DNA from: Inhella proteolytica
GTDB taxonomy: Bacteria > Pseudomonadota > Gammaproteobacteria > Burkholderiales > Burkholderiaceae_C
Length of the DNA: 64,000 nt
Reading direction: 5' to 3'
Assembly (NCBI RefSeq): GCF_016093275.1
Contig: NZ_JAEDAK010000008.1
Location: forward strand, 185,685-249,684
The position numbers and the translations under genes were made by a program. The notes beneath the pieces were generated by a model that did no database searches, was not told where the DNA came from, and was given only the letters and a program-made list of their open reading frames with translations. Below, piece by piece: positions 55,434 through 64,000 of the stretch. Each line of letters begins with the position of its first letter. Within the stretch, counting starts at the first letter, position 1.

Positions 55434-57985
55434 ATCCCTCGCGCCGCGGCCTGTGGGCGGCGCTGGCCGCCGCGCTGCTGGCCGCCTGGGCCCTGCACCT
55501 GCCCGGCGGACCGCTGGAGCGCTTCTGGCTGGACTGGCAGCTGCGCTGGGCCGCACCCCAGCAGCCGCCCGAGGGCGTGCTGGTCTACGACATCGACGAC
55601 GCCAGCCTGGCCCGCCTGGCGCCGCGCCTGGGCACCTGGCCCTTTCGGCGCGATGTGTATGCGCTGCTGATCGACAGCCTGCGCCGCGCCGGGGCCGAGG
55701 TGATCGCCCTGGACCTGCTGTTTCTCGACCCCGACAGCGGTGACAGCCTGCTGGCGCAGGAACTGGACGCCAGCGGCGCGCCGGTGCTGCTGGCCGCCGC
55801 GGGCGTGGGCCAGCCCGAGCTGCCCGACAGCAGCCGCGCCAGCGTGCGCTGGAACCAGCTGCTGCTGCCGCTGGCCGGCCAGTCGGTGCGGCCCCGGTTG
55901 GGCGTGGTCAGCAGCCCGCTGGACCGGGATGGCCGGCTGCGCACGCTCTGGCTTTATCACGAGAGCGGCCAAGGCCACTGGCCCAGCCTGCCCCTGGCCC
56001 TGCTGGAGGCCGGCCCCCAGAAGCGCCCGCTGCCGGCCGTGGGGGCCGTGATCGCCTTTCCGCGCAGCCCGGCCGCCGAGGTGCGCACCCTGCCCTTCGC
56101 CGATCTGGCGCTGGCCGCGCTCGAAGGCCAGGAGGACGCGCCCGCGCTGCGCGCCGCCAAGGGCCAGGTGGTGCTGATTGCCAGCAGCGCCCTGCTGGCC
56201 GACCGCGTGATGACCCCGGCAGGCCAGCTGCGCGGCGGCTCGGTGCTGGCCCAGGCCTACGCCAGCCTGCGCGACGGCCGCTGGCTGCAGCCCCTGCCGG
56301 GCGCGCCGCTGATCCTGCTGGGCGCACTGCTGCCCTGGCTGTGGGTGCTGCTGCTGGGCCGCACCCAGCCGCGCCTGGCCACCGCACTGGCGCTGGGCGG
56401 CGCGCTGCTGCTCGTCGCGCTGACGGCCCTGGCCGGTCGGCAGCTGCATTGGTTCGACCCCAGCCCGGCCCTGGGCGCACTGACCGCCGGCCTGGTGGCG
56501 CATCTGATGCTGCACCAGCACCGCACCCAGGCCGCCGCACGCCAGGCCGCGCACGAGCGCGCCGTGGCGGCCGAGGCCAATGCAGCCAAATCGCGCTTTC
56601 TGGCCCATGTCAGCCACGAGATCCGCACCCCGCTGCACGCCCTGCTGGGCCTGAGCGAGCTGCTGGAGCAGGCGCCGCTGGATGCCGCGCAGCGCCGCAA
56701 CCTCGACCTCATGCAGGCCTCGGGCCGGCATCTGGCCACCCTGATCAACGAGCTGCTCGATCTGAGCGCCATCGAGCTCGGCCAGATGCAGCTGCACCCC
56801 GCGCCCTGCCGGCTGCGCGAGCTGCTGCAGGAATGCGTGGACCTGATGCAGCCGCTGGCCGAGGCCAAGCAGCTGCGCTGCACCCTGATCGCCCCCGGCG
56901 AGCTGCCCGAATGGGTGCTGCTGGACCGCCAGCGCCTGGCCCAGGTGCTGCTGAACCTGCTGGGCAACGCCATTAAGTTCACTCAGCAGGGGCTGGTGGA
57001 CCTGCACGCCCGCTGCGACACCGAGGGGCGGCTCGGCCTGGCGGTGGCCGACACCGGCATCGGCATCGCCCCCAGCCAGCAGGCGCGCGTGTTCGAGCCC
57101 TTCGTGCAGGGCGAGGACCGCATCGGCGGCACCGGCCTGGGCCTGGCCATTTCGCGCGAGCTGGTGCGCCTGATGGGCGGTGAGATCAGCGTGCACAGCG
57201 TGCCCGGCGCCGGCAGCCGCTTCGCCTTCAACATCCCGCTGCAGCGGGCCGAAGCCCCCGACCCCGCCCACGCGCCCGCACAGGCCGGCGCCGACCGCCC
57301 GCTGCGTGTGCTGCTGGCCGAGGACAACGAGGTCAACGCCGAGCTGTTCCGCGCCCAACTGGCCGTGCTGGGGGCGCAGATCGACCACGCCGACAACGGC
57401 CTGCTGGCGCTGGCCATGGCCGAGCGCGCAGACTACGACCTCATCGTGCTGGACATCGACATGCCCGGGCTGGATGGTCATGCCTGCGCCCAGGCCATCC
57501 GCAAGCAGGAACAGGAGCGCGGACGCCCACGCACGCCCATGCTCTCGCTCTCTGCCCATGCCCAGGCCGAAGACGCCCGTGCCAGCCTGGCCGCCGGCTG
57601 TGACGAACACCTGGACAAGCCCATCACGCGCGCGCGCCTGCTCCAGGCGGTGGTGCGCTGGACCGGGCATGGCCTGCCCGCCAGCCCGCCGGCGCAGCCT
57701 GCGCCCGCCCTGCCGCGCGCCGATGTGCAGCAGCGTCAGCGGGCCCATGCGCGCGTGTTCCTGAGCCGCTGGACCGCCGCTTGGCGCGAGAGCGCGGCCC
57801 GCCTGGCCGCCCGTCAGGCCCTGCTGGATGATCTGGTGGCGTGCGCGCGCGGGCTGGAGGATGCAGAGTTGCTGCGGGCCGCCGAGGCGCTGGCGCAGCA
57901 ACCGGAAGATGCAGCGCGGCTGCAGGCGGCGGATCAGGCCGTGGCCGGTGCGCAGTGGCGGCTGCGGGAGGCCAGGCGGAATTGA
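55373..57985 (+). CDS. CHASE2 hybrid sensor histidine kinase
   Basis: This 870-aa kinase has a CHASE2 periplasmic domain (about residues 45-300, starting VLVYDIDDASLARL) between a first and a cluster of three later membrane helices. The HisKA site HVSHEIRTPLHALLG is near residue 413, HATPase boxes NLLGNAIKF, ADTGIGIAP and GTGLGLAIS follow, and a receiver domain has its Asp in LDIDMPG near residue 695. A helical tail without a clear Hpt histidine ends the protein. Start ATG 55373 overlaps the FecR gene by 61 bases; TTG 55430 (TTGA overlap) would be the alternative. Confidence 0.92.
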   Translation: MAGRLARLAVLAARAGLAALNPSRRGLWAALAAALLAAWALHLPGGPLERFWLDWQLRWAAPQQPPEGVLVYDIDDASLARLAPRLGTWPFRRDVYALLIDSLRRAGAEVIALDLLFLDPDSGDSLLAQELDASGAPVLLAAAGVGQPELPDSSRASVRWNQLLLPLAGQSVRPRLGVVSSPLDRDGRLRTLWLYHESGQGHWPSLPLALLEAGPQKRPLPAVGAVIAFPRSPAAEVRTLPFADLALAALEGQEDAPALRAAKGQVVLIASSALLADRVMTPAGQLRGGSVLAQAYASLRDGRWLQPLPGAPLILLGALLPWLWVLLLGRTQPRLATALALGGALLLVALTALAGRQLHWFDPSPALGALTAGLVAHLMLHQHRTQAAARQAAHERAVAAEANAAKSRFLAHVSHEIRTPLHALLGLSELLEQAPLDAAQRRNLDLMQASGRHLATLINELLDLSAIELGQMQLHPAPCRLRELLQECVDLMQPLAEAKQLRCTLIAPGELPEWVLLDRQRLAQVLLNLLGNAIKFTQQGLVDLHARCDTEGRLGLAVADTGIGIAPSQQARVFEPFVQGEDRIGGTGLGLAISRELVRLMGGEISVHSVPGAGSRFAFNIPLQRAEAPDPAHAPAQAGADRPLRVLLAEDNEVNAELFRAQLAVLGAQIDHADNGLLALAMAERADYDLIVLDIDMPGLDGHACAQAIRKQEQERGRPRTPMLSLSAHAQAEDARASLAAGCDEHLDKPITRARLLQAVVRWTGHGLPASPPAQPAPALPRADVQQRQRAHARVFLSRWTAAWRESAARLAARQALLDDLVACARGLEDAELLRAAEALAQQPEDAARLQAADQAVAGAQWRLREARRN

Positions 57986-58186
57986 GAACGGCCCCGGGTA
58001 GGGCCGTGTGGGGTTGTGGGGCGTCTGGACCGAGAGCTGCCACCGGGGGTGGTGGATGAGGCTCTGGCAGCTCCAGCCGGCCCATGCAAGACATGGTCCG
58101 TCCTTCGGCAAGGGTCGTGAAGCCCACCGGGCTTCACTCGCTCCCGCCTCAGCCCCAGCCTGCGCCCGCGAGACGGGCGTAGTCGT

Positions 58187-58232
58187 GAACGAGGCAGAAA
58201 AGGGTCCTCAGGGCCCTTTTCTGTCCTCGTTC
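58187..58232. terminator. Bidirectional intrinsic terminator between the hybrid kinase and phaB
   Basis: GAACGAGG and CCTCGTTC form an outer stem, and CAGAAAAGGG and CCCTTTTCTG an inner stem with a one-base bulge between them. Both strands carry T-rich tracts in the arms. It lies between convergent genes and its right arm touches the phaB stop codon. The 200 bp before it hold no gene I can support. Confidence 0.75.
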
Positions 58233-58968
58233 ACCCCATATGCAAACCGCCGTTGCAGCTGAAGTCGGCGCCGGTGGTGAAACCGCTGTCCTCACCCGCC
58301 AGCCAGCCGACGATGGAGCCGATCTCCTCCGGCGTGCCCAGGCGCTTGACCGGGATGGTGGCGACGATCTTCTCCAGCACCTCGGGCTTGATGGCACGGA
58401 CCATGTCCGTGCCGATGTAGCCCGGGCTGACGGTGTTCACCGTGACGCCCTTGTTGGCCATTTCCTGCGCCAGGGCCATGGTGAAGCCGTGCATGCCGGC
58501 CTTGGCGGCCGAGTAGTTGGTCTGGCCGGCCTGGCCCTTCTCGCCGTTCACCGAGGAGATCTGGATGATGCGGCCCCAGCCCTTCTCGACCATGCCCGGC
58601 ACCACCTGCTTGGTGACGTTGAACATCGAGTTCAGGTTGGTGTCGATGACGGCCTTCCAGTCTTCCGGCGTCATCTTCAGGAACATGCGATCGCGCGTGA
58701 TGCCGGCGTTGTTGACCAAAACGTCGATCACGCCGTGCTCGGCCACCGCCTTGGTGAAGGCCTCGACCGTCGAGTCCCAATCAGCGACGTTGCCGACCGA
58801 CGCGTAGAAGGTGTAGCCCTCGGCCTTCTGCTCGTCCAGCCACTTGTTGAAGTCACGGCTCGGGCCGCAACCGGCGATGACCTTGAAACCCATGTTATGC
58901 AGCTTGCGGCAGATGGCGGTGCCAATGCCGCCCATGCCACCGGTTACGTACGCGACTTTCTGTGCCAT
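58231..58968 (-). CDS. phaB: Acetoacetyl-CoA reductase
   Basis: This 245-aa SDR makes (R)-3-hydroxybutyryl-CoA, the monomer for polyhydroxybutyrate, with NADPH. The start is ATG 58968 (MAQKVAYVTGGMGGIG), with GGAG eight bases upstream. TGGMGGIG binds the cofactor, NNAGITRD follows, and the Ser/Tyr/Lys triad is in ISSVNGEKGQAGQTNYSAAK. The GEKGQAGQ loop is a hallmark of PhaB rather than FabG. It is the last gene of phaCAB. Confidence 0.97.
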   Translation of the reverse strand: MAQKVAYVTGGMGGIGTAICRKLHNMGFKVIAGCGPSRDFNKWLDEQKAEGYTFYASVGNVADWDSTVEAFTKAVAEHGVIDVLVNNAGITRDRMFLKMTPEDWKAVIDTNLNSMFNVTKQVVPGMVEKGWGRIIQISSVNGEKGQAGQTNYSAAKAGMHGFTMALAQEMANKGVTVNTVSPGYIGTDMVRAIKPEVLEKIVATIPVKRLGTPEEIGSIVGWLAGEDSGFTTGADFSCNGGLHMG

Positions 58969-58996
58969 TTCTCTGTCTCCTCCAGGTTGAAATTGA

Positions 58997-60172
58997 TTAG
59001 CGCTCGACGCACAGGGCCACACCCAGGCCGCCGCCGATGCACAGCGAGGCAATGCCCTTGTTGGCGTCACGGCGCTGCATCTCGTGCAGCAGGGTCACCA
59101 GGATGCGCGCGCCCGAAGCACCGATCGGGTGGCCCAGCGCGATCGCGCCGCCATTCACATTGACCTTGCTGAGGTCCCAACCCATCTGGTTGTGCACCGC
59201 GCAGGCCTGGGCCGCAAAGGCCTCGTTGATTTCCAGCAGGTCGAGGTCCTGGGCCTTCCAGCCGGCGCGGGCCAGCGCCTTCTGGCTGGCGGGCACCGGG
59301 CCCATGCCCATCAGGGCCGGGTCCAGGCCGGCGCTGGCATAGCTGGCAATGCGGGCCAGCGGCATCAGACCGAGTTGGTCCGCCTTGGCCGCGCTCATCA
59401 GCACCAGCGCCGCCGCGCCGTCGTTCAGGCCCGAGGCATTGCCGGCCGTCACCGAGCCGGCCTTGTCGAAGGCGGGCTTGAGGCCGCTGAGCGCTTCGGC
59501 ATTGGTCTTGCGGTTGATGTACTCGTCGGCATCGAACACCAGCGGGTCGCCCTTGCGCTGGGGAATCAGCACGGGTGCGATCTCGTCCTTGAACGTGCCG
59601 GCATCCTGCGCGGCGGCCGCCTTCTGCTGGCTGGCCAGAGCCAGGGCGTCCTGCTGCTCGCGGGTGATGCCATGGGCCTTGGCGACGTTCTCGGCCGTGA
59701 TGCCCATGTGGTACTGGTTGTACACATCCCACAGGCCGTCGGTGATCATCGAATCGACCATGTTCCAGGCGCCCATGCGCTGGCCGTCGCGGCTGTTCAG
59801 CAGCACATGCGGGCTGGCGCTCATGTTCTCCTGGCCACCGGCCACGACGATCTCGGCGTCGCCGTCGCGAATGGCCTGCACGGCCAGCATCACGGCCTTC
59901 AGGCCCGAGCCGCAGACCTTGTTGATGGTCATGGCCGCCACCGCGTGCGGCAGGCCGGCCTTGATGAGCGCCTGGCGCGCCGGGTTCTGGCCGCTGCCGG
60001 CCGTCAGCACCTGGCCCATGATGACCTCGCTGACCTGGTCGCCGCTGAGCTTGGCGCGCTCCAGCGCCGCCTTGATGGCGATGGCGCCGAGCTCGGGCGC
60101 CGGCACTTTGGCGAGCGAGCCGCCGAACTTGCCGATCGCGGTGCGGGCGGCGGAAACGATCACGACATCCAT
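58997..60172 (-). CDS. phaA: Acetyl-CoA acetyltransferase (beta-ketothiolase)
   Basis: This 391-aa thiolase joins two acetyl-CoA into acetoacetyl-CoA. The start is ATG 60172 ([20 protein letters not shown]). The acylated Cys is in [12 protein letters not shown] near residue 88, the His in [20 protein letters not shown] near residue 347, and the second Cys in [14 protein letters not shown]. The length and motifs match biosynthetic PhaA. It lies 14 bases after phaC and 28 before phaB. Confidence 0.97.
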   Translation of the reverse strand: MDVVIVSAARTAIGKFGGSLAKVPAPELGAIAIKAALERAKLSGDQVSEVIMGQVLTAGSGQNPARQALIKAGLPHAVAAMTINKVCGSGLKAVMLAVQAIRDGDAEIVVAGGQENMSASPHVLLNSRDGQRMGAWNMVDSMITDGLWDVYNQYHMGITAENVAKAHGITREQQDALALASQQKAAAAQDAGTFKDEIAPVLIPQRKGDPLVFDADEYINRKTNAEALSGLKPAFDKAGSVTAGNASGLNDGAAALVLMSAAKADQLGLMPLARIASYASAGLDPALMGMGPVPASQKALARAGWKAQDLDLLEINEAFAAQACAVHNQMGWDLSKVNVNGGAIALGHPIGASGARILVTLLHEMQRRDANKGIASLCIGGGLGVALCVER

Positions 60173-60186
60173 GGGGTTCTCCAGAT

Positions 60187-61863
60187 TCAAGCGGGGGTTT
60201 TGACGTAGCGTCCAGGCGCCGATTCGATAACAGCGAACTTGCGGCTGCCTTGCGCCTTCGGCGCGGCCTTGAGCGCGCCGCCATGGCCGCCCAGCCAGGC
60301 CGACCAGTCGCGCCACCAGCTGCCGGGCGTTTCGGTGGCGGCCTGCAGCCAGGCCTGCGGATCTTTGGGCAGCTTGCCGTCCTTGCCCACCCAGTAGCTG
60401 CGCTTGTTCTTGCTGGCGGGGTTGATGACGCCGGCGATGTGGCCGCTCGCCCCCAGCACGAAGCGCTTGGGACCCTTGAGCAATTGCGTGCTGGCGTAGG
60501 CAGCTTCCCAGGGCACGATGTGGTCCTCGCGGCTGCCGTAGATGTAGACCGGGGCCTTGATGGCACCGAGGTCCACCTTCTCGCCGCACACCGTCAGCTT
60601 GCCGGGCTGCTTGAGCTCGTTCTGCAGGTAGGTGTGGCGCAGGTACCAGCAGTACAGCGGGCCGCTCAGATTGGTGCTGTCGCCATTCCAGTACAACAGG
60701 TCGAAGGCGGGCGGGGCCTCGCCCTTCAGGTAGTTGCCGACGACGTAGTTCCACACCAGGTCGTTGGGGCGCAGGAAGCTGAAGGTCTGCGCCAGCTCGC
60801 TGCCCTTCAGTAGACCCGGGCCCTTGGGGGACTCAGCGCCGATCGTCAGTTCGCGCAGCTTGACGGACTGCTCGTCGACAAAGATGTCCAGGATGCCGGT
60901 GTGCTCAAAATCGAGCAGCGTGGTCAGCAGGGTCAGGCTGGCGGCGGGCTGCTGGCCGCGCGCGGCCAGCACGGCCAGCGCCGTGGCCAGGATGGTGCCG
61001 CCCACACAGAAGCCCAGGGTGTTGAGCTGCTTGGTGCCGGCAATGGCCAGCACCACCTCAATGGCCTTGAGCGGTGCGTTTTCCACCAGTTCGTCCCAGG
61101 TCCAGGCGGCGCAGCTCTCGTCGGGGTTGCGCCAGCTCATCACGAAGGTGCGGTGGCCGTTCTCGACCGCGTAGCGGATCAGCGAGTTCTCGGGCTGCAG
61201 GTCGAGGATGTAGAACTTGTTGATGAAGGGCGGCACGATCAGGAAGGGCTTCTCGTGCACTTCCTTCGTGAGCGGCTTGTATTCAAGCAGCTGGAAGTAG
61301 TCGTTCTCGAACACCACCGAACCCTCGCTGGTGGCGACGTTCTTGCCCACCTCGAAGGCGCTGTCGTCGGTCTGCGAGAGCTTGCCGCGGCGCACATCGG
61401 CCCAGAGCAGCTGCAGGCCCTTGGCGATGCTCTCGCCGCCGGTCTCCAGCGCCAGGCGCTGGGCCTCGGGGTTCAGGGCCAGGTAGTTGCTGGGGGCGGC
61501 GGCGTCCACCATCTGCTGCACGGCGAACTTGATGCGTGCACGCGTCTTGGCGTCGCCCTGCACGGCTTCGGCCATCTCGCCCAGGGTGCGGGCGTTCAGC
61601 AGGTAGAGCTGGGCCAGGAAATGGGCGCCTTGGTCCTCGCTCCAGGCCTTGCTGGCAAAGCGCCGGTCCTTCAGGGGTTCGCCGGCGGCTTCCTTCTGCA
61701 GCGCCTCGTTCCAGAGCGAGGTGGCCTGCTCCAGGTACTGGCTTTGCAGCCGACTCCAGGCATCCAGCGGCAGTTCGACTCCGGCCCAGGGTTTCAGGGC
61801 GGCGGTGACGGATTCAAAGTCGGGCAGCGTGGGAAATGGGGGCAGCTTGAAGGCGTCGGTCAT
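60187..61863 (-). CDS. phaC: Class I polyhydroxyalkanoate synthase
   Basis: This 558-aa enzyme polymerises hydroxyacyl-CoA into storage granules. The start is ATG 61863 ([10 protein letters not shown]). The lipase-like box is GFCVGG, with the catalytic Cys near residue 285. The Asp is in [11 protein letters not shown], and the His in [12 protein letters not shown] near residue 475. Conserved [12 protein letters not shown] and the tryptophan-rich [13 protein letters not shown] segment place it in class I, which prefers short-chain monomers. It begins the phaCAB operon. Confidence 0.97.
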   Translation of the reverse strand: MTDAFKLPPFPTLPDFESVTAALKPWAGVELPLDAWSRLQSQYLEQATSLWNEALQKEAAGEPLKDRRFASKAWSEDQGAHFLAQLYLLNARTLGEMAEAVQGDAKTRARIKFAVQQMVDAAAPSNYLALNPEAQRLALETGGESIAKGLQLLWADVRRGKLSQTDDSAFEVGKNVATSEGSVVFENDYFQLLEYKPLTKEVHEKPFLIVPPFINKFYILDLQPENSLIRYAVENGHRTFVMSWRNPDESCAAWTWDELVENAPLKAIEVVLAIAGTKQLNTLGFCVGGTILATALAVLAARGQQPAASLTLLTTLLDFEHTGILDIFVDEQSVKLRELTIGAESPKGPGLLKGSELAQTFSFLRPNDLVWNYVVGNYLKGEAPPAFDLLYWNGDSTNLSGPLYCWYLRHTYLQNELKQPGKLTVCGEKVDLGAIKAPVYIYGSREDHIVPWEAAYASTQLLKGPKRFVLGASGHIAGVINPASKNKRSYWVGKDGKLPKDPQAWLQAATETPGSWWRDWSAWLGGHGGALKAAPKAQGSRKFAVIESAPGRYVKTPA

Positions 61864-61939
61864 GGAAGGGCGAAGATGCGGGCCAAGCACCCCAGCTTGC
61901 ATCCTGGAGTGGCGCCTCTAGTCTCAGTGTTAACCCGCA

Positions 61940-62182
61940 ATGTACCTTGTGCTATTTGCCTGGTTGTTCGTAACCGTCCTGATGGCGCTGGTCGAAGCCA
62001 CGTCGCCGCAGGGCACGGTGCTGGGCGCCGTCATCACCCTGGTGTTCTACGGCCTGCTGCCCTGTGCGCTGCTGGCCTACCTGCTGGGGACGCCGCAGCG
62101 TAAGCGCCGCTTACGACAGGCCGATGAACGCGCCGAAGCGCCCGCTGCCAGCCCCGTCGCGCCGGAACGAGAAGAAGCGTGA
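61940..62182 (+). CDS. Small conserved membrane protein beside phaC
   Basis: This 80-aa protein starts MYLVLFAWLFVTVLMALVEA, forming one transmembrane helix, followed by a second hydrophobic segment (TVLGAVITLVFYGLLPCALL). A basic turn and an Ala/Glu-rich cytoplasmic tail end it. A short protein like it is found at this site in related genomes, as I recall. Its 3' end overlaps the convergent pgeF gene by 72 bases. It is divergent from phaC with a 76-bp shared control region. Function unknown. Confidence 0.75.
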   Translation: MYLVLFAWLFVTVLMALVEATSPQGTVLGAVITLVFYGLLPCALLAYLLGTPQRKRRLRQADERAEAPAASPVAPEREEA

Positions 62183-62866
62183 GGGCGCGCTGACGGTGCA
62201 GCTGGGTTCCGCACCCAGCACTTCCACGCCCAGCAAGGCCAGGCGCTGGCGTGCCAGGGCGTGCAGGTCGGCACGCCAGCGCGGGCTGCCGTCGGCGCGC
62301 GGCTGGTAGCGAAAGCCCGGCCCGGCTGCACCCGGTTCCCGGCCGAAACCGCGCAGCACGTCTTCACCGACTTCGAAGGCATCGGGCCCGATGCAAGGGC
62401 CCAGCCAGGCGTGGAGGTGCGCGTCGGCCGCCTGCGCGCGCAGCGCGGCCGCGCTCTGCTCCAGCACGCCACCGGCCAGGCCGCGCCAGCCGGCATGGGC
62501 CGCGGCCACCGCCACGGCTTGGCCATCGGGCCGGCGGGCGACCAAGAGCACCGGCAGGCAATCGGCCACCAGCACGGACAGCGCCACGCCGGGCTGTGCC
62601 GTCCAGGCCGCATCCGCCTCCGGGGCGGGCCCTGCGTATGCGACGGCCGCCACCTGCACGCCATGCACCTGCTTCAGGTACTGCACCGGCCGGCCCAGCG
62701 CCGCGGCCACGCGGGCGCGGTTCTCGGCCACGGCCTCGGGGCGGTCGCCCACGTGGTCGCCCAGGTTCAGGCTGGCATAGCCCGCGGCGCTCACGCCCCC
62801 CAGCCGGGTGCTGAGTGCGGCACGCACGCCCGGGCCCAGGTCCAGGGCCTGCAGCAGGGCGCTCAC
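62111..62866 (-). CDS. pgeF: Peptidoglycan editing factor PgeF (YfiH/DUF152)
   Basis: This 251-aa cytosolic amidase removes wrongly placed amino acids from UDP-MurNAc peptides. The family marks are the QVHG motif in YLKQVHGVQVA near residue 68, the metal cysteine in VADCLPVLLV near residue 104, the histidine in AAHAGWRGLAGG near residue 122, and GPCIGPDAFEV. It begins four bases inside the regulator gene's end (ATGA overlap). It is convergent with the small membrane protein. Confidence 0.93.
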   Translation of the reverse strand: MSALLQALDLGPGVRAALSTRLGGVSAAGYASLNLGDHVGDRPEAVAENRARVAAALGRPVQYLKQVHGVQVAAVAYAGPAPEADAAWTAQPGVALSVLVADCLPVLLVARRPDGQAVAVAAAHAGWRGLAGGVLEQSAAALRAQAADAHLHAWLGPCIGPDAFEVGEDVLRGFGREPGAAGPGFRYQPRADGSPRWRADLHALARQRLALLGVEVLGAEPSCTVSAPSRFFSFRRDGAGSGRFGAFIGLS

Positions 62867-63498
62867 TGGATCAGGCCCTGCTTGAGCGCGTAGTAGGTGA
62901 GCTCGCTATTGCTGTGCAGCTTGAGCTTTTCCAGCACGCGCGTGCGGTAGGTGCTGACGGTCTTGACGCTCAGGCACAGCGAGTCGGCCACCTGGCCCAC
63001 CGTCTCGCCCTTGGCCAGGCGCAGGAACACCTGCAGCTCGCGCTCGGAGAGGGTCTCGTGCGCCGGCTTGTCGGCCTGCGGGGACACGGCGCTCTCGGCC
63101 AGCAGCTCCGCCACGGCGGCGCTGATGTAGCGCCGGCCCCGCGCCACCACGCGGATGGCATCGGCGATCTCGTCCGGGTCGCAGTCCTTGCTCAGGTAGC
63201 CGGCCGCCCCCTGGCGCAGCAGGGCGCTGGCGTACTGGGTTTCGGGAAAACCGCTGAGGATCAGCACCGGCAGCGTCTCGAAGCGCGCCTTGATGGCAGC
63301 CAGCGCGTCCACACCGCTGTGGCCGGGCATGGAGATGTCGAGCAGCAGCACGTCCAGCTCGGTCTGCCGCGCCAGCTCCAGCGCCTCCTGCCCGTTGCTG
63401 GCCTCGCCGACGACGCGCAGATCGGTGTGCTCGCTCAGGTACTGGCGCAGACCGGCCCGCACGATGGCGTGGTCGTCCACGATGCCCACTCGAATCAT
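62863..63498 (-). CDS. NarL/UvrY-type response regulator
   Basis: This 211-aa regulator has a receiver domain (1-120) with VDDH near residue 8, the Asp in LLLDISMPG near residue 54, and the Lys in GYLSKDCD. A LuxR-type helix-turn-helix lies at residues 145-205 (LSERELQVFLRLAKGETVGQ and SVKTVSTYRTRVLEKL). It resembles UvrY/GacA regulators. No kinase gene is adjacent. It overlaps pgeF by four bases, although the two functions seem unrelated. Confidence 0.93.
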   Translation of the reverse strand: MIRVGIVDDHAIVRAGLRQYLSEHTDLRVVGEASNGQEALELARQTELDVLLLDISMPGHSGVDALAAIKARFETLPVLILSGFPETQYASALLRQGAAGYLSKDCDPDEIADAIRVVARGRRYISAAVAELLAESAVSPQADKPAHETLSERELQVFLRLAKGETVGQVADSLCLSVKTVSTYRTRVLEKLKLHSNSELTYYALKQGLIQ

Positions 63499-63562
63499 GT
63501 CGCTGCTTCAGGGATGGAGAGGCCGCCAGTCTCCCTCAGCTGGCCGGCGCCGGGGGGAGCGG

Positions 63563-64000
63563 TCAGGGCGCGGTCTCCAGAAGCTGCAGGCCTTGCTCGC
63601 CCAGGCGCACGTGGCTGCCGATGGCGAGCGGACGGGCCTGCACGCGCTCGCGCAGGCTGCCGTCGGCCATGCGCACGCGCACCAGGTACTCGGTGTGGCT
63701 GCGCTGCTTCTTCTCGATCTCATGGCCCAGCACACCGCCGCCCACGGCGCCCACCACGGTCATGGCGCGGCGGCCATCGCCCTTGCCGAACTGGTTGCCC
63801 AGCAGCCCACCCACCACCCCGCCGGCCACTGCACCCACTCCGCTGGTGGGAGCGCTGCGCACCCGCTTCTCGACCGACTCGACCACGCCGCAATCGCGGC
63901 AGGCGGGCGCCACTTGGGCCGCCGCGGCCTGGGGCGGCACGGCAGGCGGGCGGGCGGACCGGGCCGCCGGCGGCGTGGCCTGCGCGGCGGGCTGCGCCGG
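63563..64000 (-). CDS. Glycine-zipper 2TM-domain protein, 5' end outside window
   Basis: The frame is open to the right edge, so the start and any signal peptide are missing. The visible part begins Pro/Ala-rich and has CRDCGVVESVEKRV. A glycine-zipper pair of membrane-inserting segments follows, with GVGAVAGGVVGGLLGNQFGKG and VVGAVGGGVLGHEIEK (the first given only as GAVAGGVVGGLLGNQ in core). A short beta domain ends the protein. The family (SlyB/PcP-like) contains outer-membrane lipoproteins in Gram-negative bacteria. It is transcribed away from the window's right edge. Confidence 0.82.
   Translation of the reverse strand, partial: PAQPAAQATPPAARSARPPAVPPQAAAAQVAPACRDCGVVESVEKRVRSAPTSGVGAVAGGVVGGLLGNQFGKGDGRRAMTVVGAVGGGVLGHEIEKKQRSHTEYLVRVRMADGSLRERVQARPLAIGSHVRLGEQGLQLLETAP

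Noticed and set aside
54926..58111. 1061-codon minus-strand frame opposite the CHASE2 kinase
   Set aside because: The plus strand encodes clear kinase motifs; the minus frame is Gln/Gly/Arg-rich noise.
61864..61939. PhaR operator in the phaC divergent region
   Set aside because: A TTGCAT-like stretch is present, but I do not know a binding consensus strong enough to call it.

Overview
This is a GC-rich chromosomal window from a member of the Burkholderiales, most likely in the Rubrivivax/Roseateles/Inhella neighbourhood of the Betaproteobacteria. I judge this from gene order (thrS-infC-rpmI-rplT-pheST-ihfA-merR followed by a proline tRNA), a class I phaC-phaA-phaB polyhydroxyalkanoate operon, the glnA-ntrB-ntrC arrangement and the yciB-bolA-ppiC run. 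The species call is inference from memory of gene order, not from a search.

Positions 1-8762 are accessory DNA at a tRNA-Pro(GGG) gene. The left edge carries the C-terminal part of a type I restriction subunit (HsdR). It is followed by a compact 6.5 kb integrative element bounded by 96/97-bp direct repeats, each covering the 3' half of the tRNA gene and its terminator (2114-2209 and 8634-8730). The element encodes a tyrosine integrase, a 346-aa protein I do not recognise, and a packed operon. That operon holds an AlpA-like regulator, a small winged-helix-like protein, a CHC2 zinc-finger primase-like protein, a RepA-like ATPase, a TubC-docking-like protein and a zinc-ribbon protein. No capsid, terminase or conjugation gene is visible. 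A matching 24-bp repeat lies inside each end, and the int-side end also has a consensus IHF site centred in an inverted repeat.

Positions 8826-16494 hold the translation cluster, all on the minus strand. Two possible expression controls stand out. A 20-codon threonine-rich leader ORF lies ahead of thrS and is followed by mutually exclusive hairpins. An intrinsic terminator sits only 10 bases before pheS. infC appears to use an ATC start codon.

Positions 16544-34844 hold a patatin-like lipase, a TonB-dependent receptor, tex, and a fatty-acid/acyl-CoA catabolism block (CoA ligase, FadB-like protein, chemoreceptor, acyl-CoA dehydrogenase, ElaA, SDR). They also hold msrB, yciB, bolA, a parvulin PPIase, a DUF2062 protein, and the divergent ybbA/tesA pair.

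Positions 34845-58232 hold a FecR/DUF6600-like protein, def, a metallo-hydrolase, a diguanylate cyclase, dps and the nitrogen-control genes (glnA, a small secreted protein, ntrB, ntrC). Ahead of glnA there is a good sigma-54 promoter and two NtrC sites. A five-gene overlapping chain of membrane and exported proteins comes next, then a histidine kinase/response regulator pair, an AIM24-family protein, and a FecR-LysM protein beside a CHASE2 hybrid kinase.

Positions 58231-64000 hold phaCAB, a small membrane protein, pgeF, a NarL/UvrY-type regulator, and the C-terminal part of a glycine-zipper protein cut by the window edge.
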